Assembly (NCBI RefSeq): GCF_040812395.1
Contig: NZ_JBFNXH010000002.1
Location: forward strand, 310,001 to 374,000
DNA: 64,000 nt
Direction: 5' to 3'
Source: Paenibacillus_E sp040812395
Lineage (GTDB): Bacteria > Bacillota > Bacilli > Paenibacillales > NBRC-103111
Below the pieces are notes generated by a model. It made no database searches. It saw only the letters and a list, made by a program, of their open reading frames with translations, and was not told the DNA's origin. Of the stretch, positions 8,676 through 16,252 are shown one piece after another (within the stretch, counting starts at the first letter, position 1; every line of letters begins with the position of its first letter). A program made the position numbers and the translations under genes.

Positions 8676-9671
8676 TTGGAAAATGTAATCGATCTGCAAA
8701 GTAATCGTTCCAAAGGACTTTCGTCTCGGATTGCTGGTATCCACGGCATCTGGTATGTCGCGCTCGGAGCGACGCTGTGGGGGCTGGATCCTCTCTTTCG
8801 TATCCTGCTGCTGAAGAGCTTCACATCCTCGCAGATCGTCTTCATGGAGCATGTGCTCCTGGCCTTTTATGCGCTGCCGGTCCTGATTAAATATCGGCGG
8901 ACGCTTACTGGCAAGCTGACACTGGCCGTCATCGGGGCACTGCTCTTCATTTCTTGGGGAGGATCCGCCATCGCAACGATCTTCTTTACATCTGCCTTTG
9001 TTCATGGGAATGCGAATGCGGTTTTATTGCTTCAGAAGCTGCAGCCGTTGTTTGCGATTATCCTAGCGCGTTTCATGCTGAAAGAGTCTCTGCCTTCCAA
9101 GTTTTTTGTATATATCCTTGTGGCTCTCCTGGGCACGTACTTGCTAACTTTCGGATTTGGCGCTCCTGATCTAGGTTGGAACGATCTCGGAACCATGAGC
9201 TGTTTATTTTCCATCCTTGCGGCTTGCTTGTGGGGCGGTTCCACCGTTATGGGCAAGTTCTTGTTACAGAAACAATTGGATTTTCCGGTTGTAACGTCTC
9301 TAAGATTTTTGCTGGCGATTCCTTTGCTTGCCGTCATTCTTCTGGGCAGTGGGGATGTCTGGCAAGTGGATAGCCACTTCGGCGGATTAACTATCATTGC
9401 TGTGAATTTATTGTTTCAAGCTTTTTTTCCGGGCTTGATTAGCATGCTGCTTTATTACAAAGGCCTTTCTTCGACAAAGGCGTTTCTTGCGACACTTGCC
9501 GAACTCGCCTTTCCTGCGGTTGGTGTGCTGATAAATTGGCTCGTTTTCAATCAATCGTTGACACTCGGTCAACTGCTTGGTTTCCTTCTAATTTGGATGA
9601 CCTTGTGGTTGATGAGCCGCGGCAATAACGTCACCCGCTCAGATCGTCAACCATGGAATCGTCCCCAGTAA
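8676..9671 (+). CDS. EamA/DMT-family transporter under FMN control (candidate flavin transporter)
   Basis: 331 residues, about ten membrane segments, two EamA repeats (first starting WYVALGATLWGLDPL, second about GTMSCLFSILAACLWGG). I chose TTG 8676 because GGGAGG lies 8 bases upstream; the reading frame extends further up only through the terminator stem. EamA proteins export or import small metabolites. The FMN riboswitch implies a role in riboflavin or FMN supply; RibN- and ImpX-type riboflavin transporters are similar small multi-span proteins. Substrate is inferred from regulation only. Its 3' end overlaps the convergent 59-residue gene. Confidence 0.85.
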   Translation: MENVIDLQSNRSKGLSSRIAGIHGIWYVALGATLWGLDPLFRILLLKSFTSSQIVFMEHVLLAFYALPVLIKYRRTLTGKLTLAVIGALLFISWGGSAIATIFFTSAFVHGNANAVLLLQKLQPLFAIILARFMLKESLPSKFFVYILVALLGTYLLTFGFGAPDLGWNDLGTMSCLFSILAACLWGGSTVMGKFLLQKQLDFPVVTSLRFLLAIPLLAVILLGSGDVWQVDSHFGGLTIIAVNLLFQAFFPGLISMLLYYKGLSSTKAFLATLAELAFPAVGVLINWLVFNQSLTLGQLLGFLLIWMTLWLMSRGNNVTRSDRQPWNRPQ

Positions 9672-9810
9672 GGCCAAGATTTTCTTTTTCTATTCGGACT
9701 TTATAGCCATGGTCAATAAATACATCAGCGAACCTATATAACTCATTCAGGTCTTTGAAAGAAAGCTCAATCGTTTTCTCGTCGCAATCCATTACGAATA
9801 TTCGGAACAT
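9631..9810 (-). CDS. small hypothetical protein, 59 residues
   Basis: ATG at 9810-9808 with a GAGAGGTG box upstream. The product starts MFRIFVMDCDEKTIELSFKD and ends DDSMVDDLSG; it is acidic with no membrane segment. It overlaps the tail of the EamA gene by 41 bases in convergent orientation. I do not recognise the family. The good ribosome site and protein-like composition favour a real gene. Confidence 0.55.
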   Translation of the reverse strand: MFRIFVMDCDEKTIELSFKDLNELYRFADVFIDHGYKVRIEKENLGLTGDDSMVDDLSG

Positions 9811-9877
9811 TAGGCAGCACCTCTCTACAGGGGATACAAGCCATACATTATATGCTTTCCATGTAGAATTATGTTCA

Positions 9878-9921
9878 AAGACCGCCTTTCCTTCAACTTC
9901 CTATAGGCACAAGGCGGTCTT
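9878..9921. terminator. AAGACCGCCTT/AAGGCGGTCTT hairpin
   Basis: Perfect 11-bp inverted repeat (9878-9888 and 9911-9921) with a weak T-run on the plus side. It lies 30 bases before the ligase start and upstream of the 59-residue minus-strand gene, so it could be a leader hairpin or an older terminator. Confidence 0.5.
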
Positions 9922-9950
9922 CGTTGTAACATGAGTACTGGGTGATAACA

Positions 9951-10796
9951 ATGTTCATTTCTCCAATGCTGCTTCAAGCCGCCAAAGACAATAAGCCCTT
10001 TAATCGTAAAAACTATGTGGTTGAGCCAAAGCTGGATGGTATCCGTTGTATCGTTGCCAACATGGATCGGCTTCAGGTCTATACGAAGCAAAATAGACTG
10101 ATTACGAATAGATTTCCTGAGTTACATAAATGTCCTTTGCCTGAGGGAACGATCGTTGATGGTGAACTCATCATGTTGGATCACCGGGGAAAGCCTGATT
10201 TCGAAGCGATGTCTGCCAGACTGTTATCCAGCAAGAATAGAGCGCCTGTTATTTTTTATGCATTTGATATCCTTCGCTATAAAGGCGTCGATGTTACAGG
10301 GTTACCGCTTCTCAAACGGAAAGATTTATTGGAAGCAGCTTTTTCTGAAAATGAGCATTATAAGAAAATAACCGTATTCGAAGGCAAGGCGACTGATCAT
10401 TTCCGGCACATTCAACAGGAGGGGCTCGAGGGAATCGTCATTAAGCGTTCGGACCTCAAATCCGCCTACCATAGCGGTAAAAGCACGAAATCGTGGCAAA
10501 CCGTCATCAATTGGATTTATGCCGACGTCTATATAGCTGGATTTAGGAAAAATGACTATAGTTTATTGGCCTCTATCGACGCTGAGAATGGTTTCAAGGT
10601 GCCAGTCGGCATCGTGGAGTCAGGTATTACGCCGATGCATAAAAAAGCTTTAGACAGCATCAAGCGGCGTCTCGTGTACAAAGAAAATAACAACTTTGCC
10701 TATATGGAGCCCGTGCTCATGGCAAGAATCAAAACGAAATCATGGACGAAAGAGGGCAAGCTTCGCTCTCCCGAATTTTTGGAGTTCGCGATATGA
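9951..10796 (+). CDS. ATP-dependent DNA ligase (small, bacterial LigB/YoqV-like)
   Basis: 281 residues. Motif I EPKLDGIR supplies the adenylated lysine. GELIMLDHRGKPDFEAM, IFYAFDILRYKG (IIIa) and EGIVIKRSD (IV) follow, then an OB-fold region. It seals DNA nicks with ATP, beside the NAD-dependent LigA that every bacterium has. GGGTGAT supports ATG 9951; GTG 9942 is possible. In motif V, where relatives carry a lysine (WxK), this protein reads WQTVIN. No Ku or LigD partner is nearby. It converges on a SASP gene, but a spore role is only a guess. Confidence 0.85.
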   Translation: MFISPMLLQAAKDNKPFNRKNYVVEPKLDGIRCIVANMDRLQVYTKQNRLITNRFPELHKCPLPEGTIVDGELIMLDHRGKPDFEAMSARLLSSKNRAPVIFYAFDILRYKGVDVTGLPLLKRKDLLEAAFSENEHYKKITVFEGKATDHFRHIQQEGLEGIVIKRSDLKSAYHSGKSTKSWQTVINWIYADVYIAGFRKNDYSLLASIDAENGFKVPVGIVESGITPMHKKALDSIKRRLVYKENNNFAYMEPVLMARIKTKSWTKEGKLRSPEFLEFAI

Positions 10797-10835
10797 AAAA
10801 GACTGCATCTACCGAATGGTGGACGCAGTCTTTTT
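10796..10835. terminator. bidirectional terminator between ligase and SASP genes
   Basis: AAAAAGACTGC (10796-10806) pairs with GCAGTCTTTTT (10825-10835). A and T tracts on both sides allow termination of both convergent genes. Confidence 0.85.
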
Positions 10836-10859
10836 ATCATGGGCATGCGCTAACTCTGA

Positions 10860-11072
10860 TTAACGTTTGAACCCTGTTAACTGTTGTTCAGCAATCTGAA
10901 CCAGCTTGCGAGTGATGTGACCGCCAATTGCGCCAGTATCGCGTGTTGCCATATAGCCGTAATAGCCATCTTGAGGAATCTGAATACCTAGTTCTTGAGC
11001 AACTTCATATTTCATTTGTTCCAAAGCTGATTTCGCTTGCTGCACAACTAATGTGTTGCTTCTTCTAGCCAT
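10860..11072 (-). CDS. alpha/beta-type small acid-soluble spore protein (second copy)
   Basis: 70 residues from ATG 11072, with AAGGAG 8 bases upstream; a GTG three codons earlier is less likely. Conserved blocks are KYEVAQELGI and GGHITRKLVQIAEQ. It is a paralogue of the SASP at 6069-6293, differing mainly at the ends. Role: spore DNA protection in the forespore. The upstream promoter fits sigma-G well. Confidence 0.96.
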   Translation of the reverse strand: MARRSNTLVVQQAKSALEQMKYEVAQELGIQIPQDGYYGYMATRDTGAIGGHITRKLVQIAEQQLTGFKR

Positions 11073-11100
11073 TTGACTCACTCCTTATTGTGTGTGGGAG

Positions 11101-11130
11101 TAGTTTGTGGAGTTAATGGATTATTATTCA
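11101..11130 (-). promoter_or_regulatory. sigma-G promoter for the second SASP gene
   Basis: On the minus strand TGAATA (11130-11125), a 17-base spacer and CAAACTA (11107-11101) match the sigma-G consensus TGAATA/CATACTA at 12 of 13 positions. Confidence 0.7.
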
Positions 11131-11263
11131 TGAGAGTGAAAAGTTATTGCTTGGAAAAATTCAATTGCCATCTGCATGCCGATTGCCTTCATAATAACCG
11201 GCATGTGCTCATAATCCTTAATGGATAAGGTCGAACAGGATGCAGAGGAGGCATGACATTTGC

Positions 11264-12442
11264 ATGGCAAATCCAAACTCAAATAATGGAAAACCTATTA
11301 TTGTGCCACAGCCGATAAGAAGCGATGGAGCGGGAGGACCGGATTTTGGCCCGCGCGATATCATGAGGGACATGGAAAATCCGGACATGTTAGTGCCTCC
11401 GGTCACTGACGCTGGCTTACTTCCCAATCTGAAAATGTCATATTCGGATACGCATATGCAATTGAATCACGGTGGCTGGTCACGCGAAATTACTGTACGG
11501 GAGCTGCCGGTTGCTACTACGCTAGCTGGTGTAAACATGAGCTTAACGCCAGGAGGGGTACGCGAGTTACATTGGCATCAACAAGCCGAATGGGCGTATA
11601 TGATCTGGGGAACAGCACGAATCACCTCTGTTGACCAGAATGGGCGTAATTTTATCGCGGATATCGGCCCTGGAGATTTATGGTATTTCCCTGCCGGATT
11701 ACCGCATTCCATTCAAGCATTGGCATCAGGCTGCGAGTTTTTACTTGTTTTCGATGACGGGCATTTTTCTGATCTCAATACGTTATCGATATCCGATTGG
11801 TTTGCTCACACGCCCAAAGACGTGTTAGCTGCCAATTTTGGCGTCTCCCCAAGCGCCTTTCATTCGATTCCATCCGATCAGCTTTATATCTTTCAATCCC
11901 CAGTCCCAGGCTCGCTGGAAAGTCAGGAGGTCAAATCCCCTTACGGCCCGATTCCTCTCAGCTTCAAGCATCGGTTGCTTGCGCAGGCACCCCTCCGTAC
12001 ACCTGGAGGCTCGGTGAGAATTGTTGATTCCACCAATTTTCCCATATCGAAAACAATTGCTGCAGCTTTGGTCGAGATCGAACCCGGCGCGATGAGGGAG
12101 CTTCACTGGCATCCGAATAATGATGAATGGCAATATTATCTGACAGGGCAAGGAAGGATGACGGTATTTGGCGGCAACGGAGTAGCAAGGACGTTTGATT
12201 ACCGCGCTGGTGACGTAGGGTATGTGCCTTTCGCGAACGGCCACTACATCCAAAATACCGGGACAGAAACCCTGTGGTTTCTTGAAATGTTCAAAAGTGA
12301 TCGGTTTGAAGATATATCCTTGAACCAGTGGATGGCGCTGACGCCTCGCGATTTGGTTAGGGACAATTTGCATGTCGGACCGGAGCTGCTTGATGCGTTG
12401 CGAAAGGAGAAATGGCCAGTTGTAAAGTATCCCGGGTTGTAA
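11264..12442 (+). CDS. bicupin, oxalate decarboxylase family
   Basis: 392 residues, the OxdC length. Two cupin domains each carry manganese-binding sets: RELHWHQQAEW (H103, H105, E109) and RELHWHPNNDEW, with the later His in each cupin (FPAGLPHSIQ; VPFANGHYIQ). Known members split oxalate to formate and CO2. The active-site lid of B. subtilis OxdC reads SENST; here it reads SDLNT (169-173), so the catalytic lid Glu is replaced by Asp. Cytosolic, no signal peptide. AGAGGAGG lies 12 bases before ATG 11264, and an upstream ATG 11240 is possible. Monocistronic. Confidence 0.88.
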   Translation: MANPNSNNGKPIIVPQPIRSDGAGGPDFGPRDIMRDMENPDMLVPPVTDAGLLPNLKMSYSDTHMQLNHGGWSREITVRELPVATTLAGVNMSLTPGGVRELHWHQQAEWAYMIWGTARITSVDQNGRNFIADIGPGDLWYFPAGLPHSIQALASGCEFLLVFDDGHFSDLNTLSISDWFAHTPKDVLAANFGVSPSAFHSIPSDQLYIFQSPVPGSLESQEVKSPYGPIPLSFKHRLLAQAPLRTPGGSVRIVDSTNFPISKTIAAALVEIEPGAMRELHWHPNNDEWQYYLTGQGRMTVFGGNGVARTFDYRAGDVGYVPFANGHYIQNTGTETLWFLEMFKSDRFEDISLNQWMALTPRDLVRDNLHVGPELLDALRKEKWPVVKYPGL

Positions 12443-12468
12443 CCCAGCATATTTAATTGCTTTTGGAT

Positions 12469-12930
12469 TCAAACGCCGAGTAAGCTGAATAGATCGGGAG
12501 AAGCGAAAAGAACAGCTGCAAGAAATATTAGCTGAAGCAAAGTTCGAACAAGAAGCTTCGACACTGGCTTGCCGCCAATGGTAAGCTTCTCCCGCGCAGC
12601 GCGTATATTGGCCGGGAACATCGCAAGCAGCAGCAGCGCTAAGCAGATGGAAGCAGCCTGGGAAGTTGCGGGAATCAGGATGCCGATCGCTCCGGCAATT
12701 TCGAGCCAACCTGTTGCCGTTACAATCCATTCGCGCTGGGGTAAAGAAGGAGGGACCATTTGGATCAGGTCGGGACGTCTTTTTCCCCAGTGTGCGGAAG
12801 CGGTCAGCAGAAACATGACAGCTACCGCCGCTTGAAGGGATGGATGCCAGCCGTCAAAATAAGACCAGCCGATAAGACCGATAAGGCGGATAAACGAAAA
12901 TGATGCGACGAGGGCAATAAGGGGAGCCAT
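12469..12930 (-). CDS. DoxX-family membrane protein
   Basis: 153 residues, four hydrophobic segments, with the DoxX-like core WLEIAGAIGILIPATSQAAS in the middle. GGAGG precedes the ATG by 7 bases. Biochemical role unknown; DoxX-like proteins often sit beside redox-stress genes. It lies just downstream of the TetR gene on the same strand (25 bases apart), so the two form an operon that the regulator probably controls. Confidence 0.75.
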   Translation of the reverse strand: MAPLIALVASFSFIRLIGLIGWSYFDGWHPSLQAAVAVMFLLTASAHWGKRRPDLIQMVPPSLPQREWIVTATGWLEIAGAIGILIPATSQAASICLALLLLAMFPANIRAAREKLTIGGKPVSKLLVRTLLQLIFLAAVLFASPDLFSLLGV

Positions 12931-12955
12931 ACAATTTCCTCCAATTCTTTTTTCG

Positions 12956-13549
12956 TTATTCAGATTTCAAAATTTGGATAATAAACGCTGAGAAATCCGC
13001 TGATGTGAAGGATCTGGATAAGAGCGGGAATGAAGAACGGATGCGCAGTCCAAGTGAAAGCAGAACGAAAAGCTCAGCTGTTTTGCCCGTATCCACGGAC
13101 ATGGGAATAACCCCGTGCTGCTGTCCGGTTACAATCCATTGCTCAGATAACTGAACGGATCGTTCATAGAACCGGGTGAGCACCTCCGCGACCGCCGGAT
13201 CATCTTCTTTCCCGATTAAATAAGCTAAAACTTTATTTGTCACGTCATTCGGCGTTTCCAAAGCTTGCAGATTGTTCGTGATTTTCTGCATCGGTCCATC
13301 GAACGTCTTCTTTTCCTGATCAACTTCACCCATGAATCGTTGGTTCGTTTCTTCCAGCCGTTCTTGCAGCACCCAGGCAAAAATCTCATTTTTGGTCTTC
13401 ACGTAATGAAAGATTGCCCCCTTGGATAATTTGGATTTCTCCATAATGTCCTTCATTGTAACGGAATGGCAGCCTTTTTCATGAATCAGTTCTTTGGTTG
13501 CTTCTAATAATTGCTGTATGGTTTGGAGTCTGCGTTCCTCTTGCCTCAA
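12956..13549 (-). CDS. TetR-family transcriptional regulator
   Basis: 197 residues. The N-terminal HTH (residues 9-55) contains TMKDIMEKSKLSKGAIFHYVKTKNEIF. The C-terminal ligand domain is unassigned. The start is TTG 13549, with GGAGG 7 bases upstream. The palindrome AAACCGA-CCA-TCGGTTT at 13611-13627 in its promoter is a likely own operator, so it should repress itself and the DoxX gene. Confidence 0.88.
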   Translation of the reverse strand: MRQEERRLQTIQQLLEATKELIHEKGCHSVTMKDIMEKSKLSKGAIFHYVKTKNEIFAWVLQERLEETNQRFMGEVDQEKKTFDGPMQKITNNLQALETPNDVTNKVLAYLIGKEDDPAVAEVLTRFYERSVQLSEQWIVTGQQHGVIPMSVDTGKTAELFVLLSLGLRIRSSFPLLSRSFTSADFSAFIIQILKSE

Positions 13550-13610
13550 TTGAATTCCTCCAGGTTCGTATTGAACTTATCTTCTAAAATGTGGTTATTT
13601 CCTATTATAT

Positions 13611-13627
13611 AAACCGACCATCGGTTT
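13611..13627. promoter_or_regulatory. TetR-type operator
   Basis: AAACCGA CCA TCGGTTT, with the symmetry extending into TATAT/ATATA flanks. It lies about 60 bases upstream of the TetR start, in the promoter zone. Autoregulatory site inferred from position and symmetry. Confidence 0.65.
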
Positions 13628-13663
13628 GTATATAGGTAAAGGTAAATTATTTTTACCTATAAA

Positions 13664-13690
13664 GAGCTAGGGGGAGGCCCCCCTAGGCTC
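13664..13690 (-). terminator. GC-rich hairpin downstream of the VOC gene
   Basis: GAGCTAGGGGG and CCCCCCTAGGCTC pair around AGG. A second inverted repeat (TATAGGTAAA 13631-13640, TTTACCTATA 13652-13661) follows on the minus strand. The pair probably ends the VOC-gene transcript before the TetR operator. Confidence 0.55.
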
Positions 13691-13731
13691 AGATTAGCTC
13701 GTTGATAGCCTTCTTACGGTGATGAATACCA

Positions 13732-14145
13732 CTAAACTTCTGGTATTTTACTCATATCCATATACAGCACATTCCACCGGTGACCATCCAAATCAGCAAA
13801 GCCAGCGCCGTACATCCAACCCTGATCATGAGGCTCACTAAAGACTGTCCCGCCGGCTATTACTACTTTCTTAAGTAATTCATCTACTTCCTCTTTGCTC
13901 TCTGCGTCTATGGAGATTAAAATCTCAGATGCTTGCTGTGTATTTACAAGTTCATTTCTTGTAAAATTTTTGAAAGTCTGTTCAGGAAAAAGCATAATCA
14001 ATACATTTTTTTCTCCGATAACCAGGCCGGCCATTTCATTGCTATTTACATGTCGAGGATGAAAAGAAAAGCCGAGGGCAGTGAAAAACGCTTTGGAATT
14101 ATTAAGGTCTTTCACCGGCAAATTCAACCAAAGTTCTTTTGTCAT
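13732..14145 (-). CDS. VOC/glyoxalase-family protein
   Basis: 137 residues of the vicinal oxygen chelate fold. It starts ELWLNLPVKDLNNSKAFFTALGF and has the typical second half GGTVFSEPHDQGWMYGAGFADLDGHRWNVLYMD. Members include glyoxalases, dioxygenases and resistance proteins; substrate not predictable. AAGGAGA lies 8 bases before the ATG. A single gene, 35 bases downstream of the DUF6526-like gene on the same strand. Confidence 0.85.
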   Translation of the reverse strand: MTKELWLNLPVKDLNNSKAFFTALGFSFHPRHVNSNEMAGLVIGEKNVLIMLFPEQTFKNFTRNELVNTQQASEILISIDAESKEEVDELLKKVVIAGGTVFSEPHDQGWMYGAGFADLDGHRWNVLYMDMSKIPEV

Positions 14146-14180
14146 AGTCAGTTCTCCTTTTCACTAGAAGGTTAGAGCTG

Positions 14181-14612
14181 TCATACGCGAAAGTGGTCTG
14201 CTCGCCAACGGGTGATGGATTTCTTGATATTCATAGGGGTCATCCCTGTTTCCGCAGCCTTCACGCATAATTGGGGAAAAGATTCATCATCTGCGAAACG
14301 AAGCGCTATGATTTGTTGCAGACTGAGTCTGGCATCCAACGCATTGCCTGTCAGACGGAAATGCCGAAAATTCTCTTCCTGAAGAATACTACGATCCTGC
14401 AGTTTGGTTGCAAATTGCCGGACAAGCACTGTCAGTACCATAACGCAAAGTGAGATTCCGAAAATTAACAAGGAAGAAAAAGTGAATGTTTCTTTTAGTA
14501 AGTAGACCACAGACGCGATGAAAACGATCAAAGAGATGGGTGCCAGGACAAAATGGTACAAAGGAACGAATTTCTTATGGTTGTCCAAGCTTTGTGTGTT
14601 GAGATTGCTCAA
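14181..14612 (-). CDS. DUF6526-like membrane protein
   Basis: 143 residues. Two hydrophobic helices (HFVLAPISLIVFIASVVYLL and the LLIFGISLCVMVLTVLV region) precede a soluble tail with LTGNALDARLSLQQIIALRFADDE and MNIKKSITRWRADHFRV, the pattern I associate with DUF6526. I chose TTG 14612 because GGGAGG sits 8 bases upstream and the family begins near there. The frame is open to 14789, but that part (with tandem TATTTG repeats) does not look conserved. Function unknown. Confidence 0.65.
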   Translation of the reverse strand: MSNLNTQSLDNHKKFVPLYHFVLAPISLIVFIASVVYLLKETFTFSSLLIFGISLCVMVLTVLVRQFATKLQDRSILQEENFRHFRLTGNALDARLSLQQIIALRFADDESFPQLCVKAAETGMTPMNIKKSITRWRADHFRV

Positions 14613-14879
14613 ATCGGATGCCTCCCAGTATTTGTATTTGTATTTGCTCTTTTTTTGGATTTTTGATTCACACCATCCGATCTTCTGCTGAAAAGTAGAT
14701 TGGTCACGATATTCATTAAGAAGAAAATAATCCTGTTGTTCACAGCAGAAATTGATTTGAGCGAGAGCCCCCATACCTAAGTTTATCAAGCTTTATGCGT
14801 AAAAACAAAACCCTTGCTATAAAGCATCTTAAGTAAATAATACCACGTGTTGAAATGAATAATAAAAAGTAGTATATTA

Positions 14880-14893
14880 ATTGACATGTCAAT
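14880..14893. promoter_or_regulatory. MarR-type operator upstream of the MarR/nitroreductase genes
   Basis: ATTGACATGTCAAT is a perfect 14-bp palindrome, with a further GGTCAAT half-site at 14902-14908. It lies about 75 bases before the MarR start. The rest of the 14613-14965 gap holds only AT-rich sequence. Confidence 0.6.
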
Positions 14894-14965
14894 CATTGAT
14901 GGGTCAATTATTGGCGTATCCATGACAAATTGTTTTCATGCGACTCACTCGAGAGGGGGCTGATC

Positions 14966-15385
14966 ATGTCTCGATCGCTGTTGGAAGAGGAACAAATTTT
15001 ATACCTGCTCAAAGGACTCGCTAATAAAATCAACCCTAAGTTTGAACGTTGTACGGGTATTAGTTCGTCACGATACGAATTGCTGCATGAGCTGTACCAA
15101 GCCGATGAAATAAACCAATCCACGCTAGGCAAGGTCGTCAATATAGACAGCGCCGCGATTACGCGGCACCTCAAACAACTCGAAGCTGACGGCATGGTTG
15201 TTAGACGCAAGAACCCTGACGACAACAGGGTCACTTTCGTCCGCCTTACTGAAGAAGGACGCAAACGAATTGTAGGATACAAGGAAGAGAAAGCAGCCTT
15301 CGTATCCCAAATGCTGCAAGATTTTAGTCGAGAAGAACTTCATACCCTTGTTGATCTTCTCGGCCGTATGCAAAACAATATCTAA
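14966..15385 (+). CDS. MarR-family transcriptional regulator
   Basis: 139 residues. Winged helix: SSSRYELLHELYQ, STLGKVVNIDSAAITRHLKQLEADG and the wing RRKNPDDNRVTFVRLTEEGRK. GAGAGGGGG supports ATG 14966. The nitroreductase gene follows 55 bases downstream on the same strand. By analogy with YodB/YodC and MhqR systems in Bacillus it may derepress the reductase on quinone or electrophile stress; no redox cysteine pair typical of YodB is evident. Confidence 0.9.
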   Translation: MSRSLLEEEQILYLLKGLANKINPKFERCTGISSSRYELLHELYQADEINQSTLGKVVNIDSAAITRHLKQLEADGMVVRRKNPDDNRVTFVRLTEEGRKRIVGYKEEKAAFVSQMLQDFSREELHTLVDLLGRMQNNI

Positions 15386-15440
15386 ATATGCTGAATCCAT
15401 CTGTCTTTAGGATGAGAAAGAAAGGGAGTTAACAAACATC

Positions 15441-16079
15441 ATGAGTAAATATCAGAAAACGAATGATTTTAATAAAGTCGTCTTCGGGCGTCGTTCCGTT
15501 AAAAATTATGACCCTAGCGTCAAAATCAGTCGTGAGGAAATGACTGAAATTCTAGCTGAAGCGACTCGCGCCCCGTCTTCGGTCAATATGCAGCCTTGGC
15601 GCTTTGTCGTAATCGACAGCGAAGAAGGGAAAGCTAAGCTTGCCCCTCTTGCCAGATTTAATCAAAATCAAGTAAAAACCTCGTCGGCAGTTATTGCCGT
15701 CTTTGGGGATATGAATAATTTCCAGTACGCGGAAGAGATTTTTGGCAAAGCTGTCGAGCTAGGCTATATGCCGCAAGAAGTGAAAGATATGCAGATGAAA
15801 GCTTTCACGCCATACTATGCAAATATTTCGGACGCCGATATGCGCGATGTCATATTGGTCGATGCAGGACTCGTCTCTATGCAGCTCATGCTCGTTGCCC
15901 GTGCGCATGGCTATGATTCAAATCCGATTGGCGGATTCGAGAAAGATCAAATCGCCGAGGCTTTTGAGCTGGACAAAGATCGCTTCGTACCTGTAATGCT
16001 GATCTCCATCGGGAAAAAAGCTGGGGCTGGATATCCGTCTTACCGCTTGCCCGTGGAAACAGTGACCACCTGGAAATAA
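15441..16079 (+). CDS. nitroreductase-family FMN oxidoreductase
   Basis: 212 residues. The FMN-binding start FGRRSVKNYDPS and TRAPSSVNMQPWRFVVI is followed by DAGLVSMQLMLVARAHGYDSNPIGGF, typical of the YodC/YfkO group. It should reduce nitroaromatics or quinones with NAD(P)H in the cytosol. It forms an operon with the MarR gene. A terminator follows at 16106. Confidence 0.92.
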   Translation: MSKYQKTNDFNKVVFGRRSVKNYDPSVKISREEMTEILAEATRAPSSVNMQPWRFVVIDSEEGKAKLAPLARFNQNQVKTSSAVIAVFGDMNNFQYAEEIFGKAVELGYMPQEVKDMQMKAFTPYYANISDADMRDVILVDAGLVSMQLMLVARAHGYDSNPIGGFEKDQIAEAFELDKDRFVPVMLISIGKKAGAGYPSYRLPVETVTTWK

Positions 16080-16105
16080 GCTTGCATGGCTGCGCCTATG
16101 GATCT

Positions 16106-16141
16106 CACTCTTTGGAATTGAGTTTCTAAAGAGTGTTTTTT
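16106..16141 (+). terminator. terminator of the MarR/nitroreductase operon
   Basis: CACTCTTT (16106-16113) and AAAGAGTG (16128-16135) are followed by TTTTTTG. Confidence 0.85.
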
Positions 16142-16252
16142 GTATTTTTACACAAGGAATAGAACGATACTGAATCGTATGTGAATCGATATATGCTATA
16201 ATCGCTTTTATAAGATTTAAGATTCACGAATAGATGAGGTGAGCAAGAGAGA

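Noticed and set aside
11825..12730. 301-codon minus-strand open frame across the bicupin and DoxX genes
   Set aside because: It overlaps two well-supported genes and its product has no recognisable family.
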